Source of the DNA: Bigelowiella natans CCMP2755
Taxonomy: Eukaryota > Cercozoa > Chlorarachniophyceae
NCBI GenBank assembly: GCA_000320545.1
Contig: ADNK01002201.1
Coordinates: forward strand, 1 to 55,211
Direction: 5' to 3'
Length of the DNA stretch: 55,211 bases
The first letter of the stretch is position 1, and each line of letters starts with the position of its first letter. This document shows, piece by piece, positions 39,626 to 51,500 of the stretch. A program made the translations under genes and the position numbers. The notes below the pieces were generated by a model. The model did no database searches. It was not told where the DNA came from and worked only from the letters and a program-made list of their open reading frames with translations.

Positions 39626-40657
39626 TTAGAAAAGAGCACACAGGAAGTTAGCTATGGATGTTGGTTGTGGTTCATCACGGGTCTTGAAAACTTGCAGAGG
39701 TTGATCATTAGATGTTTGTTTGAGGACAATCGTTGATATTACATGCACGTATTTGTTTTGTTTTTGCGTTTAAAATGGGATCGCATACCACAAGGTGAAA
39801 CGCCGTTGATTTTGGGATCTTACCATGGTCATTTGGAGATCGTCAAGTACCTGGTTGGTATGAAGGCAAACATCGAGGCGAAGGACAATGACGGTGGGTA
39901 GCAGCTGCAGCATTGCTAGCATTTAGGCAGTAGTTGCAGTGTTGGATGGATGATAGTAACATCATTTGTTGGTAGCATTAGCAATAGTGGTACTAGTAAT
40001 AGTTCTGAGCAGTGAGTAGGAGCAGTAGGAGTTGTGTTAGCATTGAGTATTGAGTAGCAGGACTAGTAAAGTGAGTATTGATATTGGTAGACGTAGTAAT
40101 ATTAGCCTTACAGGAATCAATTAGATAATTATTTGTTGATATTGCATGCACATGTGTTATTGTTGTTTTTCCGTCTAAAATGGGATCGCATACCACCAGG
40201 GAATACGCCGTTGATTTGGGGTTCTTGCAATGGTCATTTGGAGATCGTCAAGTACCTGGTTGGTAAGAAGGCAAACATCGAGGCGAGGGACAATGACGGT
40301 GGGTAGCAGCTGCAGCATTGTTAGCATTTAGGCAGTAGTTGCAGTGCTGGGTGGATGAAAGTAATATTTGTTGGTCGCATGTGTTATTGTTGTTTTTTGT
40401 CTAAAATGGGATCGCATACCACCAGGTAGTACGCCGTTGATTTCGGGTTGTGACGATGGTCATTTGGAGATTGTCAAGTATCTGGTTGGTATGAAGGCAA
40501 ACATCGAGGCGAAGAGCAATGACGGTGGGTAGCAGCTGCAGCATTGCTAGCATTTAGGCAGTAATTGCAGTGTTGGGTGGATGATAGTAATATTGGTAAG
40601 TAGCAGTAGCAATAGGGATGTGAGTAATAGGATTGAGTAGTGAGTAGATAGTAATAC

Positions 40658-40692
<35 letters not shown>

Positions 40693-41129
40693 CTAGAATT
40701 AGCTATAACAGAAATAGTATACAAAGGGATTTGGGGGGGTTAGGGATTTGGGGGGGTTAGTAGGTTTGTTGAGTGTTTTGTGGTTGCATAATAGATTGTA
40801 GGCTGATTTGTTGGCTAGATGATGTAGGTTGATACTGCCGTTGTGCCATGCAATTGTTGTTTACTTTTTGCACTAGGCCAAACCGCATTGGACTGGGCTA
40901 ATGAGATGTGTCATAACGATATCGTTGATTTTCTTCTCAATGATGAAGAGATTCAGAAAATTCGTGATGAGGTTGAGAAGAAGGCAAAGCAAGAAGCCGA
41001 GGAGATGGAGAGGAGACGTAAAGAAGCTGAGAAAAAAGCCAGGCAAGAAGTTCGACAAGGCAGAAAATACTTTTCGTTCATGTCAATTTATTTTTGTGAC
41101 ACACACCCAATCACACATGCATGTGTGTA

Positions 41130-41171
<42 letters not shown>

Positions 41172-41351
41172 TACGTATGTGTGTGTGTGCGTGCGTGCGT
41201 GTGTGTGTGTGTGTGTGTGTGTGTAAATGATCACATCGTGTGATTTATCAGACAAGAGGAATTGAAATGCGCACAGAAGAAGGTAGGCCCGAATAGAACG
41301 GTTCAGGCTTAGAAGTAGCCGTTTCATATGCACATTATTCTCATAAACACA

Positions 41352-41385
<34 letters not shown>

Positions 41386-41477
41386 TCTTCTCTATATCCT
41401 CCTCCTGATGTATCTGAGTACTAGAAATTTATTTATATTGGAATCATCGTATTTGTTTTTTTTTGACTCACACCCGC

Positions 41478-41555
<78 letters not shown>

Positions 41556-41990
41556 GTTATTTATGTACATGATGTAATATGTGTATCCGACCCAAAATCT
41601 CTTCGCGCTTGCTTGATGTTAGTTAGCTAATGATGGCACTGCATGTTGAGTTGTGTCGTTTGATTAGTAATGATAGGATATTTACTTCCCGCGGTAGATC
41701 GATATTTTTCTTCGCGTATATTTTTAGTTATATATTCATTTATTGATTTATTTATATTTATTTTTGTCGTAGTGTCTTGTGTGAATATTGAGTCATGTTT
41801 TCGTCTTGATAAAGATATTATGATGCAGCATTTATGATTCCTACAATGCTAATGTTCGGATAGATTGTTATACTTTGAATCATATTCAGTAGCATGTGAG
41901 TCTTAGACACCTAGCTTGAGATTAGCTGGTCGCATCGTGTATATAATAAAGATAAGAGAATTACTATTCGGAGAGGAACGATGTATACTA

Positions 41991-42028
<38 letters not shown>

Positions 42029-45000
42029 GTGTGTGTGTGTGTGTGTGTGTAGAGATTGTGTATGAATGATACTGTTATCTTAACCAAGATAAAGATTTAC
42101 ATCATATGCTTCAATGGTACGAGCATCTATTTTTTTGGGAGATATAATTAACTATTTAGTTTTATATTTTTACATTACATTCAACAGCATTTTAAATGCA
42201 TATAAATTTGAGGATTATTAATTTTTATCGAGACTACCACATTCACTCGTAAATAACACAGCATTGCATAAATAATATTTTTCCGAATCGAAAAGACTGA
42301 TTAAGTTTCTTCGTTTGTCTTGTTGTGTTACTGGGTATTTGTATTGTGTAGATGGAATCTAGCTCAGGCATTCAACTTGCATCCTTTTGCTGAAGAATTC
42401 ATGTCATATCTTCGTTGTGAGAAGCAAAAGGTAGCTATATGTATACCCAAATCTTAACATACCTTCAACTGATGAACCATTGTATCCTTCTCAAGTTCCG
42501 AGTCGTATCCAAACTTTCCGAGTTGTCGCAATTAAACGACACCGTGAACGGGTTGATACAAGAAAATAGGTTGGGTGAATACTATCCAGAAATTTTCGTC
42601 ATTGATATCTATAATTTTAGAAATCTAAGTCCCCATCGGACAATGGATGTGGAGAAAGTCTACGATGTTCTGGCAGCCCCAAACAAGTCTCTTGCCTCAC
42701 AATTAAAAAATCTGAAAATTGCGAAGGATTCTGAAGCAAAGAAGAATTGCAAGAAAGAAATATCCAGACTGATAAAGGAACGAACCACCATTTATATAGA
42801 GAACAATAAAAAGGTTTTGGCGGTTGTTTATATTGTTTCATGTAAAAGTTTTCAAACTTGTATTGTTTCTAGGCTTCTGCATCCCTCGTAGCCTTGGATA
42901 AATCTATTGCTGACCTAAAGGCACTGAAGGAAAAAGACGCCAAAATAGAAAGGAGTCTTGCAACCGTACACAGCTCAGTAATGGCATACATTGAAGGCAT
43001 AGGAAAAATTTGCAGTAGCTTATCTCCTGATTTAAATAACGTGTCTCCGGTCACAGAGCTGCAAAAAAAAGTTGAATGCAGTTTTGAGTCCTCTAAAAAG
43101 GCATGGTTGGACGTCTGGAATGCCCGAAATCAAGAGCAAAATCTGTATCAGGTACGTGTATGCTAAACTTCCTGAAAGAGTTTAGACCTGAGCTACCCAA
43201 ATTTCTAGGATATAACATGGTGCATAGAGGGTAAAGGCTCCTCTACGTCACTTCAGTGCCGACCCGCAGCTGAGAAGGTTGCTGACAAAAGGTACATTGG
43301 AGCGTAGCCTTTGTAATCTGGAAGCACGCCTAATTTTACTCTGCGTTGATAATTAGCAAAGTATTTTTCCGCGCCATTGAATCGCTTAGAAAGGATCTGA
43401 ATCCCTTCCTCGGAGCAATTCTAAGGGAAGCCAACCAGATGCATACTGAGATTTCTTTCGCATTACAAGAGTTCCAAAACTCATGCATCAGTGGCCTCCG
43501 TAGTTTGCGTGATTCAAAGAATCAGATCCAATGTCTTCAGCAGCACATTGCAAATTTCAGAAAGGCTGAAAAGGGGTCGAAAAGATATGAGGATTCGATT
43601 CGTTTGTTTCGTAAAAAGAGGAAGGAGTTAAGATTCAAAATCGATGATCTCCAGGTTAGGAAAGAATATTCAATTTCAGAGTTTCTTTTCTCTTTTGCTG
43701 TCGTTCTGCCGATGCATATAAGGTCTTACACAATAACAAATCTTTCATTTGTCAGGACAAGTCTCTAGAGAACTTGGATTTCAATGATGATGACATAGAC
43801 GAAAAAGTAAAGGAACTTAAAGGACAAATGAAAAAGATGCAAAAGAATCCAGAGCTGCTTCGTGCGCGGTCTCTGCTGTTTAGAATGTCAAATTATCTGC
43901 CAGAATTGTTGTTCAAGTATCCCGACATGAACCCATTGAACGGAACGACAGCCAACGGAATAGAAATTAGATCTTTACTTCACTATGAGAACTTGCAGCC
44001 GCTTAAGGGCAGCCATTCTCAGAGAAATCTCTATGTTGCCACCACTGCCTCAACGATGCCGGTTGCGAGCGCTACTGATAATGATGCTGCTAACGAAGAG
44101 GCCAAGGTTGCTAAGCCTAACTGCGAACTTCGCTCAATCATTAGAAAATGTCTCGCCAATAAGAAAAGTCAAATAGATGTGATCCGAGTGTGCAAGGCAC
44201 AGGGACATTCAAATACCCACATCATCAAGATTCTTCAGCAGGAAAGGTGGGGGCGCAGTGAGACAGAGATCAATGAGGAAAAGGGGCTAAAAAATGGTAC
44301 CTCCTTACAAACTAAAGTTGTGCTCAAGCAGTTCCATGCCAGCGGTGAAAAGCTCAAGCAGTTGCGACGCGCGTGCCACGTGATGGCGTCAATGAATCAC
44401 CACAACATCGTGCCTTTAACTGGAATTTGTAAGGATGAAGATTCTTGGTACATACAAATCCCTTTTTACAAAAGTGACTTTCAAAGCTGGATCAACAGAG
44501 AGCACAAGGCTGTTTTGGACTCGAAACACAGCAGCCCGAATACGCAAAATGGGAAGACTCCTAGAGAAGTGTATCATCAAAAATGCATCAGGATGTTAAA
44601 AGGGGTACTGGAAGGACTACAGTTTCTGCACCATGCTGGTGTTGTGCACCGTGATCTCAAGCCTGCTAACATCTTGATCGGACCTCCTGTTAGCTCCTGT
44701 AAGAACAATGAGGAGAAGAAAGTGACCGTTGATGATCCTGAGTATGCGGTGATTGCAGACTTTGATACTTGCAAAGTGGAGAAAAATAACGAGTTCTCGT
44801 TGGGCAATACTACCACGAAGGTGTACGGAACTCATGGATACATTGACCCACAAGTGTTAGTTGGCAAGTTGCCGCCGTCGCCAAGCTCTGATATGTACTC
44901 ATTTGCGATTACGATGGGCTATGCTCTTTCGGGAAGGATGCTTGTGACTGAAAGGGATGTTGAGAAAGCTCGTTCGGAAAAACTAATCACGCCCGATCAG

Positions 45001-46640
45001 GCCCAAATCTTGGTTGCTCTCCTAAAGCCTATTAAAGCTTCATCAGGGAGTCGCGGTCCACACAACGATGCACGGAGGCCGTCTGCTGCTCAGATACTCA
45101 CGCATAAAGTCTTCAGTGACGCAGGGGTTGAGCCGACGCGCACATGTTCATCTCACTCCACCCAGCACAGCCTATCTGAGGGCATCATGTGCTCGAATAC
45201 AAATGGGCTCTCTCATTTCACTTGCCATGAAGGTTCTCATTCTTAAAAAATGAAATGCTCCAGTCATACTGATGAATCCTTACGTTCCCATCAGCTTTTA
45301 ATCACTTTGTACGGGCATTCTCAAATGACAGCGAGACCTATAAACTTGTCGAGCGTAACGGCTTTGTAGGGTGCGCCGAAGTGCAATTTGCAATTCAATG
45401 TTCGTCACATAATGTGAAATCTATATATAATGCAGGTGTCCTCTGTCATATGGAAAGGACAAAAGATGCAACAGTCAGCCTTTCACAGGTAATTTCCTTT
45501 GAGTTCCTGGCTGGTCCCAGCATTGGGATAGTGGAAAATTAAAAGGTACACGTTTCAATAACAATCTGATTCAGATCTGGAGGTGGCCCTTCATACGACT
45601 CCCGAAGTCTTTCAGACATATATTAACACAAAGAAAAAATTAGCAGAAATGAAATTGACAAAGAAATTAGAGAAGAACTACAAAGATGAGCTTTCTGCTG
45701 AATTGGAGGTGATAAAGACCTTACCTCTATCTTTTAGTCGAATTTGAATAATTGTTTTGAATTATGTGGCATTGTAGAAATTCAAGAAGCTTGATAAAAA
45801 GAAGCGGGAGGTGTACCAAGCTCGCCTTCACATCGAGACGCACATTCTCTTGAGCTTCGGAGGTATAGATATCTCAATTTCATTAAAGATACCAATTGAC
45901 CTTGCTTGTTTAACGAATTCTCAACTGCCAACTTTATAGGTGACAAGAAAAAATCGGTGGGTGATCCGGACTATTGGGGTGTCGAGGCTTTAGATTCATG
46001 TCCGCGATGCAAGGTTCTGGACATTTAACGAAACATCTTTGTCTCCCACGTTGATCTCACATAGCAGTGTTGAATGTTCCAGAAAAAATAAAACATTCAT
46101 TTATGCAGGTTGGGTTCATGGGCTTCACGGGTTGTTTTGCTCTCAAGTGTGACAATTGTGGTTGTGGTTTCTGCGCTTGGGACTTGGTTGATTGTGGCGA
46201 AGATGCTCATGAACATGTGAGAGAATGCGCTAACAACAAAAACAGTGGAGGTTACTATGGAACAGAAGAACAATATCGTGCTGCCAAGCATGGAAGAATT
46301 ACGAGGAAGCTCCGAAGCTATTTGAATTCAAGAAGCAACATCGCTCATGAGGTGGTCGCAGAATGCAAAGTGGGTCTGCAAAAGCTGGGATTCGAGCACA
46401 TTCTAAGAGAATACTCAGGTCTTATTCTCTTCTCGTAGTTGTTGATAGTGTCTCAGCATTCTAAGAATGTTTTCATTTTGCATTCATTATGCAGGAAATG
46501 GGCTCAGTCTCAACAATGATACAAGGTGAACCGAATCCTGCTCATTTGTGCATTCGAGCAAGAATGCGTTTTTGAAACTACAGACATGCTAGCATGGTTC
46601 ATTGCACGTCTTTCAACAGACACAACACACAAAACACATA

Positions 46641-46683
<43 letters not shown>

Positions 46684-46790
46684 CATGAACTAGTGAACGC
46701 TGTGGCTTTTGTTGAAACCTCATTTGTCACAGGTATGATAATGAGATTGGACTTGCCCTCCTTCAAGAAGAAGCTGATTCTATCTTGTAG
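39207..46790 (+). CDS. Ankyrin / coiled-coil / protein kinase / Cys-His zinc domain fusion
   Basis: Exons: 39207-39303, 39795-39893, 40200-40298, 40426-40524, 40877-about 41055, 42352-42430, 42496-42813, 42873-43151, 43209-43230, 43362-43654, 43756-45232, 45436-45488, 45521-45545, 45575-45708, 45778-45862, 45940-46013, 46109-46418, 46495-46525 and 46733-46790; phases meet from 42496 on. Order: five ankyrin repeats (TPLI..GHLEIVKYLVGMKANIEA); a charged coil (EEIQKIRDEVEKKAKQEAEE); a long helical region; a kinase domain with VVLK (44318-44330), VVHRDLKPANIL (44641-44680), ADFDTCK instead of DFG (44755-44772) and GTHGYIDPQV; then a Cys/His part: SHFTCHEGVLCH, a helical stretch, CPRC, GFTGCFALKCDNCGCGFCAW and DAHEHVREC, resembling IBR/RING-like folds. 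It is probably a signalling or ubiquitin-linked regulator; substrates unknown. The link between 41055 and 42352 is unresolved: a proper donor was not found, so two adjacent genes remain possible. Confidence 0.85.
39795..40524 (+). repeat. Tandem ankyrin exon-intron cassettes (3 x 99 nt)
   Basis: Exons 39795-39893, 40200-40298 and 40426-40524 are each exactly 99 nt (33 codons), all phase 1 at both ends, and very alike. Their introns begin with the same GTGGGTAGCAGCTGCAGCAT block (39894, 40299, 40525) and end with the same AAAATGGGATCGCATACCAC block before the acceptor. The duplication therefore included intron sequence. The first exon (to 39303) also ends at the same donor. Confidence 0.9.
41131..42050. 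repeat. Cluster of (TA)n, (GT)n and (CA)n microsatellites in an intron
   Basis: At least six dinucleotide tracts: (TA)n near 41131-41168, (GT)n to 41224, (CA)n near 41350-41382 and 41480-41512, (TA)n to 41550, then (TA)n(GT)n near 41995-42050. They fill the long intron between the ankyrin and kinase halves of the fusion gene. Confidence 0.9.
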
Positions 46791-47381
46791 TTCGGTTAAC
46801 CTGTCGTGCAAATATATTTGGATGCCGACATGGATGAGCGAATGTAACTCTCCTAGCACGAGGGTGAACGACAAATTGTCAACATTGGCATGCGAGCATG
46901 TGCCTGTTGTATGCTAGCATGACCGACAATCATGATTTCATCAGTGTGCATGCACTGTGGGAAGTTGCTAACATTGCTAATGGCAAAACTTGCTAAATGT
47001 GTGGCAGTGCAAGCATGCCAGTGGGGCAAGATACAGCGCAAATATGCTTATTTTTGCACGACATAATGGACACAGCAATGGACCATGCACATGTAAAATG
47101 TCTTTCATAGATGACTGCGCTGGCTAGCTGCGCCAAGCGCCCATCTAGTCATCCACACATTGTGAAGTGCAGTTGTTTGTGCATACGCATGTTTAGCTAG
47201 AGCGCTATACACTTGGGTCGTTTCTTTATCTCACCATGCTAACATGCTAAGCATGCATTATCTAATCGTGTCTAATTTCATCATTTTGTCCCGTCATTTG
47301 ACTGTAAATGAGCAAATCACAATGCATGCTTCCGTGAGCACATTGGCATGACACAGGGCCATGCTAACATTATAGGACTCG
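46791..47381. other. Tail-to-tail spacer, ankyrin-kinase / NBAS
   Basis: 591 bp with dense CATGCTAGC, GCATGC, TGCTAACATG and CTAGCTGC words throughout (for example 46885-46920, 47120-47150, 47240-47260). The best short example of the 3'-flank composition. Confidence 0.6.
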
Positions 47382-48493
47382 TCAATCTATAAGCGCATCC
47401 AAATCAAGATTTGCCCACCCAGCATCGTCTAGCTGATCTACATCAATCTCCCTAGCTTCAGTATGCATTCTTCCTACATCCGAGCCTGCGGATAGAGGGT
47501 CGTCATCATTATCATTTGCACCACTGCTCTTTATCTCTCCAGTGGAATCACTTGTTTCAACCATCCTCAACTGCCGCAGAAGGTCCTGGTATAGTTTTTG
47601 GGAGTGGCTGAGTTTCTGCTTCACCCTGTATGCGCGGAATAAGGTGCAAGTGCGCTTCTTTTGGTATTGGGTCCACTCTTCAAGCATATCCTCAACATAC
47701 GATAATCGTTTGGCAGCGAAAGCTCCGAGGAGCTCCAAACCATAGGCGGGGTCTCTCAGAAGCTCTGGGACAGAAAGCCAAGATAAGAACATGTCTATTC
47801 CTTCCATCACATGGCTGCTTTTCAGGAGCGAATGTACCATGAGCACCACATCTTCGTCTTTGCGCTGCAACAATATCAAACGGAGGATGTCTGGTGCTGC
47901 AGATGATGGTGATTCCGCAGCCGCTAATTTAAGGACTCGAACGATATGAGGCAGGACATCGGGACATTTCATCAAGGCTGATGTACGTCTTTGATCACCG
48001 AGCACCCACCTCCTCACCGCCGACCCTTCCCTCTCAGTTTTTTCTTTCAATTCCTTAAGAGCACGCTTGCGCAAGGAAGAGCGCAGCAGACCCCATTCTA
48101 AAGCACAAATCTTACCGCTGCTACTACTCTCGCTGCCCCCGGCTCGCTTCTTTGACCTCCTCTTCATCTTGTTGTATATGGATTTAGCATTTCTTGCATC
48201 TATCCCGAGAGTGGCAACGAGAGACTGTCGCCGCTGTTGCTCAATCAGCCCGTCCCAAAGCTCCGAGCGCACCGCGAAATCAACGAGCTTGCCGACGATT
48301 TTCTCCGCGGCATTTGTCGAGATCCCTTCTCCCCTTCCCCTTCCTTTGTTCTCTACCGTTGAATTCGTTATCGTCTTGGAGGGGGAAACTCCTCCTCCTC
48401 CTCCTCCTCCTCCTCCTCCTCCTCCTCCCTGTGCGTACCAGCACTCAACCACAGCGGATAGGACTTCGAGATGATCATGAGGACGACGACGAC

Positions 48494-48524
<31 letters not shown>

Positions 48525-51500
48525 CGGCCTCGTTGGAGAGGAAGATGGCGGTGTTAGAGAAGGAGCAATGACCCCCCCTTCCCCCTTTTCCTCCTCTAGG
48601 AGGTGACAAATAAGATCATATTTGGCATCCTCTGACTGCTCTGGGTAGATGGGGAGGGCGTCTGCAGCAGCAGCAGCAGCGGTATATTTGGAAAGATCAT
48701 ACAACAATGAGAGCATGGACATGGTAGTGGGGTGGGAGGAAGAGACTCAAACACGTAATCCCTAACATCTATACACATCACACTTGCTACCACTCCGTTG
48801 CTACCACAATTGCTAATAATAATATTAATATTAATAATAACAACAATAGCGATAATAAAGTAATCAACCTTTTCTATTTTCGCCGCCCTCCTCCTGCAGG
48901 TTTCCTCTTGTCCTTCTTTCCTTCTCCCACGAGAGAGCTCTCCTCCACAGACGTTCTGGTCCTTTCAGTAGCTCCAAATTGGCTGAAACAGCCCTCACAG
49001 CCTTGCCACGAGCGGCAGGCGACAACACGCTCGCCAACAACGGTATTATATCGTAAGATGAGATAATAGCGACTATTTTCATCATTTGGAGGGCAACGTA
49101 GAGTCGATTGCGGATCTTCAGCAGCGGCATGTCATCTCCCTCCTCCTCTCCCTGCTGCTGCTGCTGCTGCTGCTCATCACACACGAGCACGGAACCCAGA
49201 AAGTGTGCGAAGGTCTTATCCACCCTTCGTCTCACCTCCATGCTCATCGGCGCGTAGTGTTCCGAGAAGAACCCAGCCAGAGCTTCTAGGAGGAGGGGGA
49301 GGCCGCCGTGGCGCTGAACGTCGTCACTATTATTGTGAGAATCGCCGTCGCCCACATTTCCAAGGAAATAGCCCTCTGCTGTCGCTTCAGCTGCCGAACG
49401 TTCACACTGATGCAGGATCATATCGAAGGCATCGCTCAAAAATCTAGTAGTCTCAAACGACACTGCTGCTGCTGCTGCTGCTGATGCTCCTGGCTTTATC
49501 TGATCTTTGCCCTCTGGCATAAACTGCTGCTGCTGTTGCCGCTGTTTCATTTCTCGTTTCTTCTCTTCTTCTTCTTCTTCTTCTTCCTCCTCCTCTCCTC
49601 GTTCCACCCCCTCCAGCTTGCTCCGAACATTGCTGAGAAGAGTGTCAATATCGGCGTGCGATACCGCTATCTGCTCCCCCCTCTCCCCTTCCTCCTTCTC
49701 GCCACTATCACGCCTCTTCAGCAGGCCAACAAAAACCTCCAGAAGATGCTGCCGCAGCTGTGCTAGGCTGTCCGACACTTTCCCTGGCAACTGCTGCAGC
49801 ATCATCCGCGCCCCCCCCCTCAGAGCGACCCTGAAATCAGCCAGGCTTCGATTGCTAGCGATAGGACGAGCTCCTGCCACTGCCTCAATCGATGCTACTG
49901 TAGAGTAGAGTTTCAGCGGTGCTCGAATCGCCACGAGGAGAGGAGACTTGGGAGCTGACAATGATGGCGGTGATGATAGCGCGCGGCTCTTTAGCAGCTT
50001 CAGCCCCCTTTTGAGCCACTCCACAGCCATTCCAACACTGTCCATTTCATCGCTACTGCCATTTTCATCATCTCCTTGAGCCTTGAGCACCGCACCTACC
50101 TCGTTCCCTCCTTGTCCCCCTCCTCGTTTTCCGACTACCGCCAATATCCAACGGGAGGTATCAGCGAAGAAGAGGGCCGCATCCGAAGGGGCGAGGCGAT
50201 CAAGCGAGAAGCGATGCTCCTCGAAAACCACCTTGCACGCGATTTCTACTGCAGACTCGCCACTCGCTCGGGCCAAGACCGCGTTGCTTCCGTTGGAAGA
50301 CTCAGGAGGTGGTGAGGGGGAGAGACACCCAGCGGACACCAATGCTGAGCGCAATTCACTTCGCAGAAAGATGTCGAATACCATTGATTTTGTCATAGGC
50401 GCCAGTGCCCTGCTTCCTCCCCCCTCCTTCTCCTCCCCACAAGCAGCCTCCACGTGCTCCTCGCCCCCACTCTTGCCATGGGAAGAGGCCGCCGGACTAA
50501 TCGTTGGCAGAATGGACGGCGGGGCTAACGTGAGAGACTCGATCCTGGTAGCAAAACGAGCGAGCAGAAACACGTTGTGAGGGCGGACAATGCGCCTCAG
50601 CTCGTCATGGCAACGGCGGCCCTTTTGGATGAGATCCGTGTAGTTTGCGGGAATGGAGGCGTCCACAAGTCCTTCCACCACCTGCACGTGGAGATCCATG
50701 GCCTCCTTGACGTCATCGCTTCCAGCTTTACTCGCCAAATCAGCAAGAATCCCAAACAAAACGGCGAGTTTTGAGAGCTCCCTGCCATCGACACGCTTAA
50801 TTCCCTCCTGTGAGAGGTATTCGAAGCACTTCTCAGGATGAAGCCATAGTGCAGGGTATCCCGCCCTCACGCTTGCAACTAAATCAGATCGGGGAACATT
50901 TGTCTGCTGCTTCTTTTCCTCAGTCTTCTCCTCGATGCGACCAGAGCCGCTGTCACCAGCAGCATGGGCGCCGTCCTCCTTGCCTGCTTCCTCTTCTGAT
51001 TCGTCGCTGTCTCGTGAAGAGATGATTTGATGGAGGATATGCTCTGCCGTGAGCAGCCAGTCCGCAGATTCATCTCCCCTTGCAGCATGCTTTCTTGACA
51101 ACGACAACGCCGTCTCCAAATCGCCATGGCACAAAGGCAGCAGCGCCTCCATTCGGTACCTAGACATAGAAGTCATTCAAGATCATCAGCAGCCGGGTAG
51201 AGAGCACGCGAGAAGGTGTTGAAAAAGTCGAATCCCCCCCCCCCTTCTGACCCCCTCCCTCCCAATCCCACCCGCACCCTCTATACTATACATAAGCATG
51301 TATACATGCATGCAGCATTACGATCTGTCGTGCTCAAGGCGCTGCACGTCCAAAGATGGAAGAAGTTTCTGGGACTTTTCCGTGTCGGAAGAGGCTCGGA
51401 AGCTCGCCACGTACTGTTTGGCCAGGCGCAGCAAATCCTTCCCATCGTCGCTCTCCCCACCGCTGTTCTGGTTTCTGTCGCTACCGCCTTTGGAACCGCC

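Noticed and set aside
39304-40876. Regularly spaced repeats suggesting a CRISPR-like array
   Set aside because: The repeats are ankyrin exons with matching introns, with coding phase and splice sites.
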